This document shows positions 1-6,649 of a stretch of 64,000 nt of DNA, in pieces. The stretch's first letter is position 1. Each line of letters opens with the position of its first letter. The stretch lies in the NCBI GenBank assembly GCA_018266255.1, contig JAFEAT010000003.1, positions 310,001 through 374,000 of the forward strand, written 5' to 3'. Below the pieces are notes generated by a model. It had not been told where the DNA came from, made no database searches, and saw only the letters and a list, made by a program, of their open reading frames with translations. Source of the stretch: Cyanobacteria bacterium SZAS-4 (GTDB taxonomy: Bacteria; Cyanobacteriota; Vampirovibrionia; Obscuribacterales; Obscuribacteraceae). The translations under genes were made by a program, and so were the position numbers.

Positions 1-812
1 GAAAGTTCGACGGAATCATCGATTGTCCATCCGCCTTCCACCCAATCAGTGGCGGAAATTCGCACAGACATTGGATATTCAGCCGGCCATTCTTTGCGCA
101 GTAGGCTCGCTGTCTCAACAACGAAACGAATTCTATTTTCGAAACTGCCACCATATTCGTCTGTACGGAAATTTGCCAGGGGTGAGTAAAAACTGTTGAG
201 CAGATATCCATGTGCAGCGTGCAATTCTAGCCACTTGAATCCGGCTTTGATTGCACGTTGTGTGGCGATGCGGAATTTTTCTTGAATTTCTTTGATTTCT
301 GGAATCGAGAGTTCATGCGGTTTCGCCCACTCTGGATTGAAAGGCACTGGGCTAGGTCCAACAACTTCCCAGCCGCCCTGTTCTCTGGTTAAGTCGACTT
401 TTGCATGCCTGGATTCTGCTTTCCACGGGCTGAGCGTTGAAGCTTTACGTCCAGCATGAGCCAATTGAATGCCTGGCACGGCTCCAAATTGTTCGATAAA
501 CGTTGTGATGCGCTTGAGCATTTCGATGTGCTCGTCTTTGTAGATGCCGAGATCGTCTGGAGTAATTCGACCTATCGCTTCGACGCCAGTCGCCTCGCAA
601 ATAACTAATCCGGCGCCGCCGACGGCTCTTGAACCTAGATGCACGAGGTGCCAGTCATCTGCGAAACCATCTACAGAGCTGTATTGGCACATGGGTGAAA
701 CACCGATGCGATTCCTCAATGTTATGTCGCGAATTTTTAGTGGCGAAAACAGATTTAGTTTCTCAGTCACCGCCTGTGATGCTTGCGCTAATGTGGTCTG
801 TTCAGATGTCAT
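1..812 (-). CDS. old yellow enzyme, YqjM-type NADH:flavin oxidoreductase (C-terminus outside window)
   Basis: FMN-dependent ene-reductase that reduces activated C=C bonds of enones, quinones and other electrophiles with NAD(P)H. About 270 residues are visible; the rest of the TIM barrel (family length about 340-360) lies beyond the left edge. Seen in translation: SPMCQYSS with a Cys near residue 42, as in YqjM; the HAAHGY active-site histidine pair near residues 197-200; and EYGGSFENR just after it. The ATG at 812 has GGGAG about 8 nt upstream. It lies downstream of a LRV/HEAT-like gene and a NemR-like repressor gene on the same strand, as nemR-nemA do in E. coli, so electrophile-inducible expression is inferred. 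The 184-nt gap before it contains a long inverted repeat. Confidence 0.93.
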   Translation of the reverse strand, partial: MTSEQTTLAQASQAVTEKLNLFSPLKIRDITLRNRIGVSPMCQYSSVDGFADDWHLVHLGSRAVGGAGLVICEATGVEAIGRITPDDLGIYKDEHIEMLKRITTFIEQFGAVPGIQLAHAGRKASTLSPWKAESRHAKVDLTREQGGWEVVGPSPVPFNPEWAKPHELSIPEIKEIQEKFRIATQRAIKAGFKWLELHAAHGYLLNSFYSPLANFRTDEYGGSFENRIRFVVETASLLRKEWPAEYPMSVRISATDWVEGGWTIDDSVEL

Positions 813-894
813 TGAGGACTCCCTTGTTTTGTCGAAGTAATAGTTTATACGATTGAGAGGCGTCATGAAATTGGGTGGTTTTTACTAAGGGCGT

Positions 895-935
895 TACGCG
901 TCACAGGTCGCTGGTGGGGCTGTTTGTGACGCGTA
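895..935. repeat. 11-bp perfect inverted repeat between HEAT-like and old yellow enzyme genes
   Basis: TACGCGTCACA (895-905) and its exact reverse complement TGTGACGCGTA (925-935) are separated by 19 nt. In plus-strand RNA the stem extends by a U-G wobble and two more pairs. No U-run follows on either strand, so this is not a classical terminator. It could be an mRNA processing or stabilising hairpin between two cotranscribed genes, or a dimeric protein-binding site. Confidence 0.6.
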
Positions 936-996
936 GCGGAGTCTTCGATTTTGTTCAACGCTGTCGTACGCACTGTGGCGCACGATCCCTAAACTC

Positions 997-1461
997 TTAT
1001 GCTGCCAGCATCTGTGCTTTCTTCGACTTTTGCGCAGGACGCGTGGCACCAAGTATCTTTTCCATTGTTTGTTCGGCGCGAACCGAGACATAAGGGTTCT
1101 CATCGTTGACGAGTGTTACAAGCACTGTCAAGGCGACGCGTGGATTGTCTGCCAGTTCGTAGCGAACGATTGGATCTTCGTCTTTAGCCAATTTCCAGAG
1201 GATCTCTTCTGACACTGCTGGATTCTCGGCAAGAGCAGAGCGCACATCTGGATGTGAATCGTTGACAAGCATGCGTTGGATAAACACAGGTGTGAGCTTG
1301 TTTTCGGCGACTCTCATGCGGATTGTGTGATCGGCGCTGTGAGCAAGATCAGCCAGTACGCAAAGAGGAGTTTCTGGGTGTCCGGCACTCAAATAACTGA
1401 GCCAATAGTTAGATGGTCGATGCAAGGTGCCGGTAAGTAGGTCGAGTGATGATGTGCACAT
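997..1461 (-). CDS. LRV/HEAT-like repeat protein
   Basis: Protein of 154 residues made mostly of short alpha-helical repeats. From about residue 45 the pattern D-x-x-P-x-V-R-x-x-L-A-x-N-P recurs at roughly 22-25-residue spacing (VRSALAENP, VRYELADNP, YVSVRAEQ), typical of leucine-rich-repeat variant and HEAT-like scaffolds that bind other proteins. No catalytic motif or signal peptide, so probably cytoplasmic. The ATG has GAGGAAA 6-8 nt upstream. A palindromic operator (1531-1542) sits about 70 nt upstream, which suggests that the TetR regulator at 1599-2204 controls this gene and the following old yellow enzyme. Function unknown. Confidence 0.85.
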   Translation of the reverse strand: MCTSSLDLLTGTLHRPSNYWLSYLSAGHPETPLCVLADLAHSADHTIRMRVAENKLTPVFIQRMLVNDSHPDVRSALAENPAVSEEILWKLAKDEDPIVRYELADNPRVALTVLVTLVNDENPYVSVRAEQTMEKILGATRPAQKSKKAQMLAA

Positions 1462-1528
1462 GGTGGTTTCCTCACGGTGGTGACTGACACGGGGTTACGT
1501 GTTCGCTGGTGGTTGAATTGTTGAGTTG

Positions 1529-1542
1529 ATTAGACCGGTCTA
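1529..1542 (-). promoter_or_regulatory. candidate NemR/LmrA-type operator TAGACCGGTCTA overlapping a -10 element
   Basis: 1531-1542 is a perfect 12-bp palindrome, TAGACCGGTCTA, matching the TAGACC-RGTCTA pattern known for NemR and LmrA/YxaF-type TetR regulators. On the minus strand it runs into TCTAAT (plus 1529-1534), a 5/6 match to the -10 consensus. The same GGTCTAAT string occurs at the regulator's own promoter. It is placed to repress the HEAT-like/old yellow enzyme genes. No good -35 is visible. Confidence 0.75.
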
Positions 1543-1598
1543 TTAGCGAGTTGCGAGCGGAAATAGTTTGAGTTGATCTGTTCCGCTGCGAATCTCGT

Positions 1599-2204
1599 TT
1601 AGCAGTTAGTCTTCAAAAAGAAATCGAACAATATATGGAATACAACTTTGATTGGTTCTGTGTTCTTCAGAAGTTTGGCTCTACCGATAGCTCCCTTGAT
1701 CGAGCAGTTGATAAATTCAGCTAGCTCCTGGCTGTCATAGCACTTGGGAATTTCGTTCAGTTCCTGTCCTTCTCTAATGCACTCTGCGAAAATCGCTGTT
1801 GATTCGTCGCCAATTTCTTTCAGACGATTTCGAAAAACTTCACTTTGATCTGCCATCTCTTGGCTGAGATTGTCGATCAAACATCCTTTTCTACATTCGT
1901 TCTGTTCGATATTGCGAATCAGTTCGTCGCAGTAATTCCGCAGTCTTTGCAGTGGTGACACCGTTTTGTCTTCAAGCGGCTTACGCTTTTTGACGACAAT
2001 GTTGTCATTGAAATAGTTGATGATTTGCAGACCGAATTCTTCTTTGCTGTCGAAGTAATAGTAGAAAGAACCCTTCGGAACGCCGGTTTTTTGCAAGACT
2101 TCCATGATGCCGGTGTTGTTGTAACCCTTCTCAATCATGATGTCGATGCCAGCTTCTAGTAGCTGTAACTTCGTGCTTTCTTTTGTTGCGCTCGTTCTGC
2201 CCAT
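1599..2204 (-). CDS. TetR-family regulator, NemR-like electrophile sensor
   Basis: TetR repressor of 201 residues from the ATG at 2204; an in-frame TTG at 2213 would add three residues. The N-terminal HTH (TGIMEVLQKTGVPKGSFYYYF) is canonical. The ligand domain contains KGCLIDNLSQEMADQSE, closely matching the segment of E. coli NemR around its redox-sensing Cys106 (GCL-x-x-x-LS-x-E-x-x-DLSE), so the Cys of GCL is the likely electrophile or hypochlorite sensor. Gene order (regulator, HEAT-like gene, old yellow enzyme) and the operators at 1531 and 2258 support autoregulation and control of the reductase. The family assignment is confident; the exact inducer is inferred. Confidence 0.93.
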   Translation of the reverse strand: MGRTSATKESTKLQLLEAGIDIMIEKGYNNTGIMEVLQKTGVPKGSFYYYFDSKEEFGLQIINYFNDNIVVKKRKPLEDKTVSPLQRLRNYCDELIRNIEQNECRKGCLIDNLSQEMADQSEVFRNRLKEIGDESTAIFAECIREGQELNEIPKCYDSQELAEFINCSIKGAIGRAKLLKNTEPIKVVFHILFDFFLKTNC

Positions 2205-2255
2205 GGCTTCCAACTGCCTTCTGTTTTTAGTTCCATCCCTCGGTCACTCTTACAT

Positions 2256-2283
2256 ATTAGACCGGTCGTCTAGTATTCGTCAA
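2256..2283 (-). promoter_or_regulatory. autoregulated promoter of the TetR gene with operator in the spacer
   Basis: Minus strand: TTGACG (plus 2278-2283), a 16-nt spacer, then TCTAAT (plus 2256-2261). The interval 2258-2272 reads TAGACCGGTCGTCTA on the plus strand: TAGAC/GTCTA arms around CGGTC, sharing TAGACCGGTC with the operator at 1531. An operator between -35 and -10 upstream of its own regulator is the standard TetR autorepression layout. Confidence 0.7.
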
Positions 2284-2666
2284 GGCCTATTTCAAAGATT
2301 TTTGGAAAACCTGAATGGTGCCGGCTTTCGTGCAATATAGGTATGTCTCGTGAATGTGCTGATAATCATTGACAGCCGTACAAATGTATGTATAATGTAG
2401 ACATGAGGTGTGCATCGCTGCAAACGAAGCTTAGCACTGCTCATGCGTGATGTGTCCGGGGGCCATCACGCCAACAACGTTCACGTCTGCGCGTTCATAC
2501 GGGCAGACATTGGTGCTGGCGCAATGCATTTGTCCTATTTGCAAACATTCGGTTCGGCTCCAATCCGACGCTGCGTCAAACATTTGCGACACGAAATTAC
2601 CCCTAAAACGCCCGAAGCGCCAGTTGCCTGACGCCCGAACTGCCCTAAACTTTTTAAAACTGTGGA
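2284..2666. other. gene-poor stretch with an orphan promoter
   Basis: About 380 bases between the TetR promoter and the next confident gene. The only strong signal is a near-consensus plus-strand promoter at 2369-2396. Downstream there are overlapping short open frames in several phases (plus from 2410 and 2450, minus 2431-2709), none with a convincing ribosome binding site. A non-coding RNA is as plausible as a small protein. Confidence 0.5.
2369..2396 (+). promoter_or_regulatory. consensus sigma-70 promoter without an obvious gene
   Basis: TTGACA (2369-2374), 16-nt spacer, TATAAT (2391-2396): both hexamers match the consensus exactly. The predicted start of transcription is near 2403, coinciding with an ATG at 2403 that opens a 15-codon frame, so a leaderless message is possible. 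There is no annotated-quality gene behind it. Confidence 0.75.
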
Positions 2667-2758
2667 TCAGTCGAGAGGAAACCAACGTCCTTGCTTGTCG
2701 CCAATCCAATATCCGAGGTCAGATGATTGCACCATGCAATAGTTGGGATTGCGCTTGA
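2450..2758 (+). CDS. possible small Cys-containing protein (doubtful)
   Basis: Open frame of 102 codons from an ATG at 2450 (GTG at 2447), located 50 nt behind the strong promoter at 2369. The N-terminal half has MCPGA and a CICPICKH cluster that could bind zinc. The frame has no recognisable ribosome binding site, overlaps the opposite-strand gene 2667-2933 by about 90 nt, and competes with other open frames here. It is reported only because the promoter needs a product. Confidence 0.18.
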   Translation: MCPGAITPTTFTSARSYGQTLVLAQCICPICKHSVRLQSDAASNICDTKLPLKRPKRQLPDARTALNFLKLWISREETNVLACRQSNIRGQMIAPCNSWDCA

Positions 2759-2933
2759 CCTTGGTGCCGCTGGCGTATACAGCCTGCAGTACACGTCCCT
2801 GGCTGTCGGTATCAATAGTGGTGCCATCACATAAGGTGCTAGTTTGCACATCAGCCATAACGGTGGTCAGTTGTCTCTGGTTGATAGCAGCGGCTTGGTA
2901 AGATGCAGCATTGAAAACTAGCGTTCCGGACAT
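2667..2933 (-). CDS. small hypothetical protein
   Basis: Protein of 88 residues, not recognised. The ATG is preceded by AGAGAGG at about 9 nt, a good ribosome binding site. The sequence is soluble in character, with a C-terminal stretch rich in aromatic residues and Gly (DLGYWIGDKQGRWFPLD) and two Cys residues (TLCDG and NYCMV). No signal peptide or membrane segment. The stand-alone position between gene-poor stretches gives no functional hint. Confidence 0.65.
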   Translation of the reverse strand: MSGTLVFNAASYQAAAINQRQLTTVMADVQTSTLCDGTTIDTDSQGRVLQAVYASGTKVKRNPNYCMVQSSDLGYWIGDKQGRWFPLD

Positions 2934-3322
2934 GCGGTGTAACCTCTCTTTGTTGCTTAGATACTAAAGTCGATTTGTGAGTTGTTGGTGAGAACCATTC
3001 ACAGCGCTTTATTCGTGGGTCGCGAATCTCTATGCACTTATTAAGCAATAAAGATGTTACCGAGATGTTACGTCTGAACTGTTTCAAAAAAATCTCTGTT
3101 ATTCACCAGCGAATAGATAATCGCCCATGAGTTTGAGAAATTTTTGAGGACAGTGTGAACGGAGCCATCGCTGAGCAGCAATCGTCAGTCGAACCGCAAG
3201 ACTTGCTTTTCTGGTTCGCTAAGACGAATAGGTTGTTCAGGCTCTTACAAAATAACTGAGTTATTGTGTCGTTGGCATGACAGGCGATTACATATTGCAT
3301 ACATATCGAAAAGCACAGGTCT
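2934..3322. other. non-coding stretch, nothing recognised
   Basis: About 390 bases between two minus-strand genes. Short frames exist on the minus strand but lack ribosome binding sites and coding character. A small perfect hairpin AATAAC-TGA-GTTATT lies at 3251-3265, downstream of the B-box gene, without a U-run. A direct repeat of GATGTTAC occurs near 3052-3072. No RNA gene was recognised. Confidence 0.5.
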
Positions 3323-3865
3323 TTATTTGTTGAAGAACGCACTAACTGCGCAGCCAATAAAGATGACCATTGCCGCCAAATGGGTAGTGAGAAGACCGGT
3401 TGCTGCTCCTCCGGTTTCTGCGCCGCTGCCTGGCTGATTGAGCGCCGCGAGGTAGGAAATCGTCAAGTCGCGGGCTGGACTCAGTAAAAGTCCAACCACG
3501 AGCCCGGCAGCGACCGCTCCTGCAATCTTCACGCCAATTTTGTAAGAAGCGATGCGGTGCAGCACTCGTCCGACGCCAAAACCTACAACTGCAAGCACGA
3601 TCCATGCGTAAAAACTGAATCCGAGCATGTAAATCTGTGCGCTGCCAAAAGCGAATCCTGCAACGACCGCAGCCAGTCCAGTTCTTATCAAAACGGCTGG
3701 TCCTGCCTGCACTACATGACTCGAGAAACGCCCGGCGCACTTTTTGCAGCGTGAGCCAACAGCGCACTGAATCATGCACTTGGGGCATATGAATTCGTCG
3801 CAGTCCTGGCAACGCAAACGCGCGTCTTCATGGCTGTGCTTGGCAAGTATGGACACGATAGTCAC
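3323..3865 (-). CDS. B-box-type zinc-finger membrane protein
   Basis: Protein of 180 residues. The N-terminal ~45 residues form a B-box-like zinc-binding module: H-x-x-x-x-A-R-L-R-C-x-x-C, then FICPKC and GSRCKKC. Two to four hydrophobic segments follow (about residues 55-80, 80-100, 110-130 and 160-178). This architecture, a cytoplasmic zinc knuckle tethered to a membrane domain, is widespread in bacteria as uncharacterised B-box zinc finger proteins. GTG start with GAGCGG 6 nt upstream; a second GTG three codons later is possible. Partner and function are unknown. Confidence 0.85.
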   Translation of the reverse strand: MTIVSILAKHSHEDARLRCQDCDEFICPKCMIQCAVGSRCKKCAGRFSSHVVQAGPAVLIRTGLAAVVAGFAFGSAQIYMLGFSFYAWIVLAVVGFGVGRVLHRIASYKIGVKIAGAVAAGLVVGLLLSPARDLTISYLAALNQPGSGAETGGAATGLLTTHLAAMVIFIGCAVSAFFNK

Positions 3866-3928
3866 TTTAAACCGCTCAGTTGGTCGTCAAAATCTATACT
3901 CGCATCACTACATAAATAGGAGGTAAGA

Positions 3929-3955
3929 ATGCTGCATCTTTTTCCACGTCCGTAA
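3929..3955 (+). other. eight-codon open frame behind a perfect Shine-Dalgarno
   Basis: AGGAGGT (3918-3924) is followed after 4 nt by ATG and an 8-codon frame encoding MLHLFPRP, then TAA. It lies in a divergent position between two minus-strand genes. Too short to judge; it may be a leader peptide of an antisense transcript or chance. Confidence 0.2.
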
Positions 3956-3989
3956 CCGGTGATAACCGTTTTGGCAACAACCTTTGAGC

Positions 3990-6167
3990 TTATTTGTCGC
4001 CGAAATTGTCGGTAACGTCAGTTGGGTCGCTGGTGAAATATGTTTTTGTAGGAGTCGCTGGTTTTTGACCTATGTATCCAACATCTTTGTAGAGAACCGT
4101 GCCAAGAACACTGGCGATCTGCCCTTTCACCTGTACCTCACGTCGGAATCTGATGCTGCCACATAACCCTGTTGTTCTGTAGGTTGGACGTGTAGCTCCT
4201 GGAGCTGACCCTTTGCTGTACTGAACGAACGGAGCCGGAGGTATTTGCGGCACCGGATCGCCGAAATCTGACTGTGCAGATAGCAGCGGAGGTGAACCGC
4301 TTCCTTTGGGTCCGCAGCCATATCCGCCGCTGCCCTTGTCACCACCGATGCCTTCTCCGATCAGCTTGTCACTGCCGGGTGGATTATCACTGCCGAAAGG
4401 ACTGCCCTTCCGCAGGGGATTGACAGTCACCAACGTATCGTCCATCGGTTCACCGCCATGCTTGCCACCACTAATGGTGCCCTGGTTGCGGCATTGATCT
4501 CTGATGTAGACATCGATTTTATCGAGGAAAATCACATCGCCTTTGAGGTTTTTGACCTTTCCTTTGCCTTTGTCATCGATAGAAGGAATGATCAGACCCA
4601 GGAATGGTATTGTCCCCAGCGTCGCTGATTGGTACGCTTCTTTGTTGCCGTCAACTTCCGCATAAAGCTGGTTTTCCGAAACAACTTCGTAGGGATATGG
4701 AGAGATCGGCATGGTTTTAAATACGATACCACCGGACGAATTCCATTTGTACAGCTGCATGACGCCAAATGGAATTTTCTGTGCTCCCAACAGTGCTGTG
4801 ATGTTGGTTATCGTGTTGATAGCTGGATCTAGCTGAGCAAGCCAGTCAGTTGGCGGATTCGATGGTCCGAATTTCGTTGTTTGCATGGCGAGAGTTTGAT
4901 CGATGTCGGCTTTAGTACCAGCTCGTCGAATCCAGTCGTAGAGAGTGCATTGCCAGATGCTTCGCATTGTCGGTCCAGCAATGTTAGATGGCCAGGGGTC
5001 TGGAGTTGTACTCATCCCACTGGCTGGATCGACGAGATAATCACCGTTGGTCGAAGTTTCAATGTCAGTTGTTGCGCTGTTGCCGGTGTTTAAACCTGGG
5101 AAAGTCATTAGATCTTCTGGTTGCGTAAACTCTGGCAGTGCGCCATCTGGAAATTCAATTGCAAGCGCTCCTGGAGCCGGTTTGGGATCGAAGACACTGG
5201 CAGGTTGGGCGCACGCAGCAACGTGGAATGTGGCGCCGTTAGGAGTCTGACTGGTTTTGATGATTTCGTCTGCTTCTGCTTTTACTATTGTTGGCACCTG
5301 GTAAGCCAGCCCTGGAACAGTGGTGACAAAATCTCTGGTGTCAACCAGTCTGACTGCACTGCCAATTCCGCCGAAGACATAGTCGACTGCGTTGTAGGGT
5401 ATATTCATAAATGACTTATAGAAGCCGTCCGCTTGCTGATTGGCTGGAACTGGTGCTGTAGCAGTTGGCACTGGAACGGGGATGTTGGTCTCTGTTGGAT
5501 TTTGCAAGGAGCCTAGCGTCATCACCAGCGAGTTCGGCACATACGACGCCGAGCCAGACATTCGAATAATGTTCTGTTTGTACGCATTTTCCGCATCTAA
5601 ATAAACGTTGATTGGATTTCCGTCTCTGTCGATTGCTTTCGGCGATCCTGCAGCAGTTAAAGAAGCTGTGATTACGGCATTCAATTTGGTAATCACACTT
5701 TTGGTGTTGTTCAAATCGTTCTGGGCGAGCTTAGACATGATGCCCGAGTTTGGCATTTTGTCTGCAATGATTGCGTCGAGCCTCGCTGTTCCGACCAGGG
5801 TGTTGATGCCGCGCACTGGCAGATAGTAGAGGTCACCTGCGGTTGTTCCTTTTCCAATTGGAGCCTGGTCGGACAAAGATACATAGCCGAATTCGCTTGT
5901 ATTGAGAACGATATTGCCTACGTCTGTGGCAGCTGTTAAAGCCGCAGATTCAATCGCCTTCTTCTGTTCCGCATTACTGCCAAGAAGCCGCGCGTAGTTT
6001 AAGAAGAAGAATATCAGTGCAGTGACCAGACCAACTGTTACTGCTGCAATGAGAGCTAAAGTACTGCCCTTCCTCGATCTCGTGTGTTTTTGCAAGCGTG
6101 GACTTTTGAATTTTGTTAGCGAGATTCCATTACCACGCCCTTTGAAAGCGTTTTTTAGATACTTCAT
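3990..6167 (-). CDS. TadG-like protein with N-terminal pilin-type membrane segment
   Basis: Protein of 725 residues. After about 33 basic residues, GSTLALIAAVTVGLVTALIFFFL forms a single membrane helix followed by NAEQKKAIESAALTAATD, the layout of TadG/TadE-type minor pilins, in which the segment after the helix is an amphipathic helix exposed outside. The remainder is a large, probably extracytoplasmic region with a Gly/Pro/Ser-rich stretch at roughly residues 550-640. No vWA MIDAS motif was seen. The ATG has GAGGG 8 nt upstream. It follows a Flp-like pilin gene (6326-6523) with a hairpin between the two. Tad ATPase and platform genes are not in the window. Role in a surface filament or adhesion is inferred. 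Confidence 0.75.
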   Translation of the reverse strand: MKYLKNAFKGRGNGISLTKFKSPRLQKHTRSRKGSTLALIAAVTVGLVTALIFFFLNYARLLGSNAEQKKAIESAALTAATDVGNIVLNTSEFGYVSLSDQAPIGKGTTAGDLYYLPVRGINTLVGTARLDAIIADKMPNSGIMSKLAQNDLNNTKSVITKLNAVITASLTAAGSPKAIDRDGNPINVYLDAENAYKQNIIRMSGSASYVPNSLVMTLGSLQNPTETNIPVPVPTATAPVPANQQADGFYKSFMNIPYNAVDYVFGGIGSAVRLVDTRDFVTTVPGLAYQVPTIVKAEADEIIKTSQTPNGATFHVAACAQPASVFDPKPAPGALAIEFPDGALPEFTQPEDLMTFPGLNTGNSATTDIETSTNGDYLVDPASGMSTTPDPWPSNIAGPTMRSIWQCTLYDWIRRAGTKADIDQTLAMQTTKFGPSNPPTDWLAQLDPAINTITNITALLGAQKIPFGVMQLYKWNSSGGIVFKTMPISPYPYEVVSENQLYAEVDGNKEAYQSATLGTIPFLGLIIPSIDDKGKGKVKNLKGDVIFLDKIDVYIRDQCRNQGTISGGKHGGEPMDDTLVTVNPLRKGSPFGSDNPPGSDKLIGEGIGGDKGSGGYGCGPKGSGSPPLLSAQSDFGDPVPQIPPAPFVQYSKGSAPGATRPTYRTTGLCGSIRFRREVQVKGQIASVLGTVLYKDVGYIGQKPATPTKTYFTSDPTDVTDNFGDK

Positions 6168-6301
6168 GTCAATCCCTCAGATGGGGGAATGCCGCACTGG
6201 CTGCCCCATACAGAGCCATCATAGTATCCATTTGACTGCAGCGTCAATGAACTGAGGACTAGTCAATAGTGAAGATCCGGTGTGTGGACGCGTCGCACAC
6301 G

Positions 6302-6324
6302 CTCAGGGGCGATTCGGCCCTGAG
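6302..6324 (-). promoter_or_regulatory. intercistronic hairpin between Flp-like and TadG-like genes
   Basis: CTCAGGG (6302-6308) pairs with CCCTGAG (6318-6324) around a 9-nt loop, starting immediately after the stop codon of the Flp-like gene on the minus strand. No U-run follows, so it probably acts as an mRNA-stabilising or partial-attenuation element that favours the upstream pilin. A second GC-rich palindrome (GACGCGTC flanked by GTGTG/CACAC) lies next to it near 6281-6301. Confidence 0.55.
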
Positions 6325-6325
6325 A

Positions 6326-6523
6326 TCAGTAGATGTGCTGATTGGCGTGTGAGGCTACGTAGCTGCTTCGCTCGTTCATTTTGTTCAACATTCCGTGTTG
6401 AAGCCCGTAACACAGCCCTCCAGCAACAGACAGAATGATTAACGAGAACGCCACAATGTTCCCCACTTCCTGATTACGCTTTCCTGATTGGTCTCGAAAG
6501 AAATTGCGGATCATGCAGCTCAT
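6326..6523 (-). CDS. Flp-like small pilin
   Basis: Protein of 65 residues: a short basic leader IRNFFRDQSGKRNQE followed by one hydrophobic helix (GNIVAFSLIILSVAGGLCYGL) and a short polar tail. This parallels Flp/Tad pilins, which carry F-x-x-D-E/Q-S-G before E-x(n) and a single helix. The usual G-x-x-x-x-E-Y/F prepilin-peptidase site is not perfectly conserved, so processing is uncertain. ATG at 6523 with GAGG 7 nt upstream, preferred over a TTG at 6529. It lies directly upstream of the TadG-like gene. It could alternatively be another small membrane protein. Confidence 0.6.
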   Translation of the reverse strand: MSCMIRNFFRDQSGKRNQEVGNIVAFSLIILSVAGGLCYGLQHGMLNKMNERSSYVASHANQHIY

Positions 6524-6649
6524 GGCCAATCCTCAGTAGGGAGGGCACTAACATAACATGGACCCCGCTTATGAGCAATGTGAAAATACGATGCGAGAAG
6601 AAATCTGTGGAACTTACGGGTTACATGCATCAAACTGTGCACCGTGGCC

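Noticed and set aside
2431..2709. 92-codon minus-strand frame opposite the orphan-promoter region
   Set aside because: No ribosome binding site, overlaps the better supported gene at 2667-2933, and runs against the strong plus-strand promoter.
3103..3357. 84-codon minus-strand frame in the gap after the B-box gene
   Set aside because: Overlaps the B-box gene end, has no ribosome binding site, and its composition is unlike neighbouring genes.
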